DNA from: Macrocystis pyrifera
Taxonomy: Eukaryota > Sar > Phaeophyceae > Laminariales > Laminariaceae
NCBI GenBank assembly: GCA_031763025.1
Contig: JASSKH010000012.1
Span: 2,728,001 to 2,792,000, forward strand
Direction of reading: 5' to 3'
Length of the DNA: 64,000 nucleotides
Shown: positions 58,576-64,000 of the stretch, piece after piece
Layout: each line of letters opens with the position of its first letter
Position numbering within the stretch: position 1 is the stretch's first letter
Program-made: the position numbers and the translations under genes
The notes under the pieces: generated by a model
Database searches by the model: none
What the model saw: only the letters and a program-made list of their open reading frames with translations
Told to the model about the DNA's origin: nothing

Positions 58576-58814
58576 TGGGTAGGTTTCGAAAACAATGTTT
58601 GAATCGTTGGAGTTATTTTCTCTGTTCGAAATATTTTTGAATTCCAGGATGCGAGGATGGTTTGATTTTCTTGGAATTTATTTTTGGTATTGATTGAGGA
58701 ATGATTTGAATGATAGTGAGAACGTTGTTTTCTGTATTGAATGAGTACAAGTATGATTTCCGGTATGACAATTTGACGAGGAGTTGAAGATTCGGGTCGA
58801 AATCATGACAATGT

Positions 58815-58829
58815 CGCGAGCAGGGGGGC
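58815..58829 (+). other. weak polypurine tract
   Basis: A short G-rich run (GAGCAGGGGG) just before the 3' LTR, the place where plus-strand DNA priming occurs. Confidence 0.4.
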
Positions 58830-59341
58830 TGAAAAGTATACTCACAGCATTGTCAGATTATCTTGAGAGGAAATATCCCGTGAGGTATTGCGGAGATTCG
58901 GGGGGGTTTCGTGTCTGAGTGGATCTACGATCGGGATACCATCTTTACCCCTGAATTGTGTTTTAGGCCGCATGTGTCTGTGACGTACGCTGTGGCTTGC
59001 TACTTCTTCTTGTAATCTACTTCCTTTCCCGACTCCGTGTCGACGACTCCGTGTCGAGGACTCCGTGTCCAGGACTCCGCGTCCTTCAATCCAAACTACT
59101 AAACCGGGGTTAATCAGCCACCGTCAAAGGGGGTCCGTCCACCCAGGGGCTAACACGCCACCGCCACCGCTGCTATCAAGTCCAGCTTCAATACATTTCA
59201 TATCATCAACAGGGCTCCTCAGCCACGACAAGGGTACGGGTTGTTTATAGGGTTTATTTCGTCTTTCTTTTCCGCCGAGCATCGGGCTATCCCCCTCGGC
59301 AACAATAACAAGGGCGCCCGGAGCACAGGGGCTACTCAACA
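58830..59341 (+). repeat. 3' LTR (512 bp)
   Basis: Identical to the 5' LTR apart from one G fewer in the run near 59,146. Confidence 0.95.
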
Positions 59342-59346
59342 TGTAG
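59342..59346. other. target-site duplication, right (TGTAG)
   Basis: Matches the five bases before the 5' LTR. Confidence 0.9.
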
Positions 59347-60165
59347 CAAGCGCCAACCTACCCCAACAGCAATAGAAGGTTAGCAGTCCTCGTCTAAGTG
59401 CTGATGTTGTTGTAATACCTCGTCGAGACAGCTTGTTCCGGGTTATCTCCTCGCCAAACAGAGCAGATACAACCAACCTGTTGTGGCGGGCTGACCGGTC
59501 TATTTTTTGTAATTTGAATTTGAAATATTTCAAGGGCTTGACTTCTTACGTACGTACAAAACTCACATTCTCTCATCCTTCCGAGAATACTCTGCTTCGC
59601 GGGCGGCCAGAGAAGATACAACCAACTTGTTTGTTACCGTTTTTTTTGTTAATTTGCATTTTGAAATATGTTCAAAAGGACTCCGCTTCGCGGGCGGCCA
59701 ACGCCGCGCGCTGCGCTCGCGAAGGGACACGTCAAACGGAATTGCGAAGGAAGTACACACTTGCGCGAATCTGGCGACTTAAAAATGACAATATCTCCAT
59801 GCATTGTACAGCTGCTGTTGTTGGGTCTCGCACCTGCAGCAGTAGGCATGCGAACATACTTGTGCGAATTTGGCGACTACAAAATGACAATAGCTCCATC
59901 ATGCAACATTGTGCATCTGCTGTTGTTGGGTCTCGCACCTGCAGCAGTAGGCGCGCGCACACAAGGAACGTTGATTCCCATGGCATCGGCCTGACAGCGT
60001 TCATGTGTTTTTTTCACAACCAACCCTCCTGAGATATCCGAGGTGGAAGTTGTATTCCGGGTAGATGATGTAGGGGTCTGATCAGGTGTATCTCGACACG
60101 TGATATTTGGCACGAATGGTGTTTTGCGTTGTCATGAATCCTTACGCACTTGACGTGTTGATTCG
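59347..60165. repeat. diverged direct repeats upstream of the transposase gene
   Basis: An AGATACAACCAAC...TTTGAAATAT block occurs near 59,464 and 59,615, with GCGGGCGGCCA at 59,599 and 59,690. A block of about 100 bp containing CTGTTGTTGGGTCTCGCACC occurs at 59,812 and 59,921. ORFs of 199 and 108 codons simply follow the repeats. Confidence 0.6.
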
Positions 60166-60281
60166 AGGTAGTGTCGGCATTCACGATTCATAGCAACAAT
60201 ACCACGAACGGTGTTTTTCGTCGGTCGTCAAGAACGTCCGGTGCTTCGTCTGAACGGCAGGAGCAAGACGAGGACAGCATC

Positions 60282-60377
60282 ATGGCTGGACTTAAGAACA
60301 GTTCAACTCGAAAGAAAAACAGCAAGCGAAGGCATCAACGCAGGGACAGCAAGACAAAGCTTAGCGAGACGGGCAAG
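60282..60377 (+). CDS. MULE gene, candidate first exon (basic)
   Basis: Encodes MAGLKNSSTRKKNSKRRHQR and on to GK, with NLS-like KK and RR clusters. Donor GTAAGA. Confidence 0.4.
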
Positions 60378-63300
60378 GTAAGAAGAAGGCCGTCGATTTT
60401 TTTTTCGTAGTAACTCGCAGACAGGTAGAGAATAGCGCCAAGCATCGGCACACCGGGCGTTGCGATGTAAACCTCGGTTAAAGGTTGGTTGCCGCTCCGT
60501 ACTACCGTCGGGGCCTGCATCCGCCGGGGCAATTGTTGGAGCCATCGGCATAGTGAACATGACGCATTTTTCGCCCAATGCGGACCTCCCTTTAATATTT
60601 GTACCGTCCTTCCCATGCCCTCCATTACTGTGGCAAGGTGATGTACCACTCGACCGTGGCGAAAAAAACGGAGGAGCTGGAAGGCATGCTCAACAAACTC
60701 ATCTATCCGCTAAACACTCGAGGTGGAGCCTCCAACCAGACCGCTACCTCCAAGCGTCAGCTCTCTAACTTCTGCACGGAGGAATGCACCGTACTGAAAG
60801 TGTTTGGCTGCCCCGTGGGCGAGCTTCCGATCGTGCCGGACCATGTGGAGGAAGAGGCAGGTCGCGCCTTTTTGGGGGGGGTTGTGGCCCAGTTGTTTTG
60901 TGCTTGTACGCTCTCCTGATATACTAGACTGACTATGCGGCCGGCCAACGAGTTGGTGCTTGACCGAAGAGTCCCGTTTCGCGTTTCGCATCTGTAGGTT
61001 TTAGGTTGCCGGTGCGTCGCAACGCGTTTGGCCAAGTAAATTTTAGATCAGAGGATTTTTCAACCCCCATCGTCCTATTGAAACCATGGCGGATCAGCGA
61101 ATACACAGCATAAAGCACGTACCAGGAAAGTCGTTGTTGCCGACGTTCACTAATTCGTATCCGTAACGAATGCGCACCCGTACGGCCTGTTGGTCCCCGT
61201 GTTTCCAGTGTCATCCCCCAGGCCCGACAGTTGTTTGACGGTAGCGCCACACGGGTGCTGCCTTTGGAGTTGCGTCAGGTGTGTCGCGCCTTCTACGTAG
61301 AAGGCGATGGAAACTGCTTGTGGCGTTCTATTTCTCACGGCATATGGGGCACCGATTACTTCTGGCCCCATGTGAAGCTCGTGGTGCTTGCGAAGGCCGC
61401 GAAGAACGCCGAGCAACTGGTGGGAGAGAATCGTCACCTGCACCACTCCTGCCTATACTACAGTAACGCTGTTCTCGCGAAGTACCGAGTAGCCAACGAC
61501 TGTAAGCAGGACGACTACGAAATGATGCTACTGTCCGAGATTCTTCCCATGTGTCCGGACGGGGCGTGGGGTAGCCCTATCGAGTTGTAGTGTATTCCCT
61601 CCCACCGTGAAGGTTATTATTTCGGACGCCGACGCTGCCATGACAAGCGCGGTTGCGGAGCATCTTCCAAACACAGTGCACTTGCATTGCCTTTGGCACT
61701 TGATGAAAAATGTCAAGAAGAAGTGCCAAGGCGCGCTCGGGCAAAACACTTCACACCTACAGGGCAAAGCACTTCACACCTACAGGGCGTTAGTTGCGCT
61801 TGTTTTTTTTTAATGGAGTGCCCAATACCTGGTGCATATAACCTTACCAGCGTTTTCCGTGGATTTTTGTCGCCGTGTCGCTCGTCCACGGGTTGCAGGC
61901 CTTTGACGGGGTGTGGCCGAAAGTAATGGAAATGGTCAAGGACTCGGCGTGTCAAGCGTACCTCAGCGGCTACCTATTCGGGTGAGTCCGACGGTCAGAC
62001 GGGTACGAGCATGGTTTTCGGTTTCTGCTCAGAGACAAGCATAATGCCTTGCTAGACAGAACGATAAAATTATCTCATGGTTCAATCGTTGTATTTACAG
62101 GCAACGGAAGCACTGGGCCCGCTGCTACCACCCGACCGCTATGACCCTGAGCATGACAGCATCATCGACGGCGGAGGGAATCTTCGGTGTGCTAGAAACA
62201 CGCCACGTCATCAACAGGAAATCCACCCTGAACTGGGTGAAGGAGGAGCTGGCCAGACGAACAAGGGCCTTTGCTGTGGAATCCCTCGCGTGAGTTTGAA
62301 TCAAGGGTAATGCGGCGAGGGTGGGCGGCGCCAATGTTTCATGTCTAACCCTCCACATCATCCATCACATGCTTTCTATTCCACGATCTGGTGTCTTCTC
62401 GTTTTAGGGCGATCCGGAAATATACGGCCAGTTAGTTGGCTTGAGTTCAGTCGCTCATGTTGCTTTTCTTTCGTGGTACACGTAATCAATGGTGAAAAAA
62501 AAGACGGCAGGAAACATCGATTGAGAGAGAGAAGTCTATTATCCTTGACGAACAGTAAATTGGTCCTCAAGATGTTGGGTAGATTGCGGTAGATTGCTGA
62601 CCTTGATACTAGGCCCAGTTACGGGGGGTATACGTCGAGATGTCAAGTCTTACACCATGTTTGGGTGCTGCATGCTCACCTGAAAGACCCTCGACTGCCC
62701 TGTCCACATTGACCGAAACGACCGCAAAGACGTGCCGCCAAGGTCCCCGCCGTCAGCATCAAGGAACTGGAGGACAAAGTGCTCAAGTCTTTCGAGCCTA
62801 TGCTGCAGGAACTCGAAAGAGTCAAGGTCAGCCACTACGCACATAAGGTGAGAGGAGACAACGGTAATACGTGCCGGTAGTCCGTCCTTGACAGTTGTGG
62901 TGCATAGAATCTCCTTCAGTATATTCTCATGCTGAAATATGTTTATAGCCGTGAGCAGATTGCACCTCTCTCCCCTGGGCCCAGTGTGAAATGTGGTTAT
63001 GTAGCACTATTATTACCTGCTGGACCACTCAGTCGGCGCTGACTACGTACTGACTGAGTGATCCAGAAGGTAGTGCTCTATATCTAACCACTGTCGATCG
63101 GTCCAACAGTTTGAGTAACCATCAGTGCTCGGTTTCATCTACCCTTGTGCAGAAAATGCTGGAAGAACTACGGACAAGCACCCTCTATGATACAGACGTG
63201 CTGGCAGAGGGCAATGGTGCCAACGACTTCCTGAGGAAGTTGGCAGAGCACAGCAGTGACCACCACGATGTATGTCGGGAGGTGCCGGAGGAAGGGTTCG

Positions 63301-64000
63301 ATGAGGACTATGATCCATTGGGCCCCAAATTTGGGGCGACATCTTTGCCCGCGTTTCATCAACTGGTTGAGCACGTGCAGCTAACTGCTGTCGTAAAAGT
63401 GGTGTTCCGGTACCAAGACGAAAGCGCGCACATCGTTGTTGTCGGGCCTGACGGTTTTCAGCTATGCACTTGCTTGCAGGTGCTGCGTTGTGGCTTGCCA
63501 TGCAGGCACGTATTAGTCGCACTCTTCACGCGGCTGCAACGCGCCCTAGAGTTCAATGGCGATTGTATCCACCCTCGTTGGCGATCTTCTGGTGACGAGT
63601 GGAGTATCCACAGGGCCGACCTTAGCGTGTTCGACGGGCATGAACGAGGGACGTACGATGGTGGCTTCACTGACGATTTTGGGGGGATATACATGCAGGA
63701 TGACAACCATGTCAAGCGCAGCGCCCTAGGTGCGGTCATCAAAGGGAAGCTGAGCGCCAACATGATGGAGACATGCGTTGCCGCGGTCAGGAGTGTTATC
63801 GACCACTCCGACCAAAACCGCCCGAATTACTACAATGCAGGGATGGAAGTAGCGGCGAGGTTCGCGCGGGATGCGCAAGCTTTTGTGCGGGGCCCTCTCC
63901 TCTCTCGCGACCCAGACAACATCTCGGGCATACTCAATCCGCCCGATTCGTCGGTTAGAAGTAAGAAGGAGAGTCGGTATCTAGACTGCACGGAGCTACA
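60282..64000 (+). CDS. Mutator-like (MULE) transposase gene with OTU and SWIM domains, spliced, runs off the window
   Basis: The plus-strand exon series carries, in order, a basic N-terminus, an OTU-like cysteine protease, the second-Asp block of a MULE DDE transposase, the helical region after it, and a SWIM zinc finger, each listed below. MULE transposases cut and paste DNA in the nucleus. OTU domains cleave ubiquitin-type links in known proteins, and a few transposon families carry one. ATG at 60,282 is the first in-frame ATG after a stop at 60,159. The first exon would end at 60,377 (AAG then GTAAGA) and join 60,638 in phase. The block with the first catalytic Asp is not seen, and the frame is broken in two places, so this copy may be inactive. 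The 3' end is outside the window. Confidence 0.7.
60638..60919 (+). CDS. MULE gene, candidate second exon
   Basis: After pyrimidine-rich acceptor TGGCAAG it reads KKTEELEGMLNKLIYPLNTR, then ATSKRQLSNFCTEECTVLKV and PDHVEEEAGRAFLGG. Composition is clearly protein-like. The family of this segment was not recognised and the donor is uncertain. A further piece at about 60,930-60,993 (RPANELVLDRRVPFRVSHL, donor GTAGGT) may be the next exon. Confidence 0.45.
   Translation: MMYHSTVAKKTEELEGMLNKLIYPLNTRGGASNQTATSKRQLSNFCTEECTVLKVFGCPVGELPIVPDHVEEEAGRAFLGGVVAQLFCACTLS
61209..61590 (+). CDS. MULE gene, OTU-like protease exon
   Basis: After acceptor TTTCCAG the frame reads VCRAFYVEGDGNCLWRSIS, with the D-G-N-C motif that holds the catalytic Cys of OTU proteases, then HVKLVVLAKAAKN and DYEMMLLSEIL. 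The C-terminal His expected after a further strand is not visible: the frame hits TAG at 61,588 just after AWGSPIEL, so the domain is probably truncated. Confidence 0.65.
61577..61788 (+). CDS. MULE gene, DDE second-Asp block
   Basis: Reads FPPTVKVIISDADAAM, then HLHCLWHLMKNVKKKC. It matches the MULE pattern (T/S)DxxxAM...HxxCxWHxxKN, with the catalytic Asp and the C-x2-H. It directly abuts the OTU exon in another frame, with no room for the first-Asp block. A likely donor GTTAGT is at 61,789. A 23-bp duplication lies just before it. Confidence 0.65.
61899..61981 (+). CDS. MULE gene, exon
   Basis: Acceptor GGTTGCAG, donor GTGAGT. Encodes AFDGVWPKVMEMVKDSACQA and then YLSGYLFG. It joins 62,101 in phase across a 119-bp intron. 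Confidence 0.65.
62101..62289 (+). CDS. MULE gene, exon
   Basis: Acceptor TTTACAG, donor GTGAGT. Encodes RKHWARCYHPTAMTL, STAEGIFGVLETRHVINRKS and NWVKEELARRTRAF. The W-A-x-x-Y/F...ST-x-E-x-x-N/F-x-x-L pattern follows the DDE region in MULE and FAR1-type proteins. Confidence 0.7.
62408..62430 (+). CDS. possible 23-nt exon of the MULE gene
   Basis: GCGATCCGGAAATATACGG lies between TTTTAG and GTTAGT and would continue the frame (AIRKYTA). Weak evidence. Confidence 0.3.
62730..62847 (+). CDS. MULE gene, exon
   Basis: Encodes AAKVPAVSIKELEDKVLKSF, then ELERVKVSHYAHK. Donor GTGAGA. It joins 63,153 in phase across a 305-bp intron. The 5' limit is uncertain. Confidence 0.55.
63153..64000 (+). CDS. 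MULE gene, SWIM-finger exon, open at the window end
   Basis: After acceptor TTGTGCAG the frame stays open for 282 codons to the last base. It opens KMLEELRTSTLYDTDVLAEG. The SWIM motif Cys-x-Cys...Cys-x-His (CTC, nine residues, CRH) is at 63,465-63,509, followed by LVALFTRLQ. The acidic stretch EEGFDEDYDPLG precedes it. SWIM fingers follow the DDE domain in MULE and FAR1 proteins and bind DNA or protein. Minus-strand ORFs here are shadows. Confidence 0.75.

Larger units (their letters stand above)
51448..59341 (+). mobile_element. full-length Ty1/Copia LTR retrotransposon
   Basis: Two LTRs starting TG and ending CA, 5-bp target duplication, and internal gag-protease-integrase-RT-RNase H order, which defines the Copia superfamily. 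Total 7,894 bp. The LTRs are identical except for one G in a homopolymer, so insertion is recent. The coding region is broken twice (see the three CDS entries), so this copy may need helper proteins or recoding. Confidence 0.95.

Noticed and set aside
61571..61590. A 20-bp intron between the OTU and DDE blocks (GTAGCC...TTGTAG)
   Set aside because: It is too short for a spliceosomal intron in this gene, whose other introns are 90 bp or longer. A deletion explains it better.

Overview
The window is nuclear DNA of a eukaryote with spliced genes: GT-AG introns can be read in several places, there is no operon structure, and microsatellites, minisatellites and transposons fill most of the sequence. 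A stramenopile alga, most likely a brown alga, is my best guess. It rests on TTAGGG-type interstitial telomere repeats, abundant CAG and TACGTACG tracts, and the style of the LINE and Copia remnants. This is inference, not a match that I could run.

Layout. 0-1.8 kb is one giant imperfect inverted repeat. 2.57 kb carries a small ORF with a SUMO-interaction-like acidic motif. 4.4-5.9 and 9.8-10.3 kb hold minisatellites whose unit is itself a hairpin. 6.4-9.1 kb carries a minus-strand cysteine-rich (PARP-finger-like) gene whose interior is a 1.6 kb CAG-rich tract. 10.7-21.5 kb is a graveyard of small elements: three MITE copies, a foldback family, a decayed LINE reverse transcriptase, and a foldback element inserted in an interstitial telomere tract. 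21.5-26 kb is mostly unassigned, with a GGAAGCTTCC-type palindromic repeat.

26.1-41.0 kb is a tandem array of one partial and two near-complete diverged copies of a minus-strand multi-exon gene. Two copies keep exons of 73, 99 and 114 nt with matching boundaries. They encode two Tudor or chromo-barrel-like modules. Upstream exons, including a possible 12-nt micro-exon, are decaying in some copies. 41-47.4 kb is largely unassigned. 47.48-49.83 kb looks like a non-autonomous TIR element with internal palindromes.

51,448-59,341 is a full-length, very young Ty1/Copia LTR retrotransposon: LTRs differ by one indel and a 5-bp target duplication is present. Its gag-pol reading is interrupted by one frame change at or near a T9 run and one in-frame TGA. 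Its nucleocapsid region carries RG-like repeats, a Gly/Tyr-rich stretch and a 20-glutamine run. From about 60.3 kb to the end lies a plus-strand, intron-containing Mutator-like (MULE) transposase gene with an OTU-type cysteine-protease domain and a SWIM zinc finger. It has a likely internal deletion and a 23-bp frame-changing duplication, and it runs off the window end still open.

Most of the remaining ORFs are shadows in repeats. All exon models were read by eye and need transcript support.
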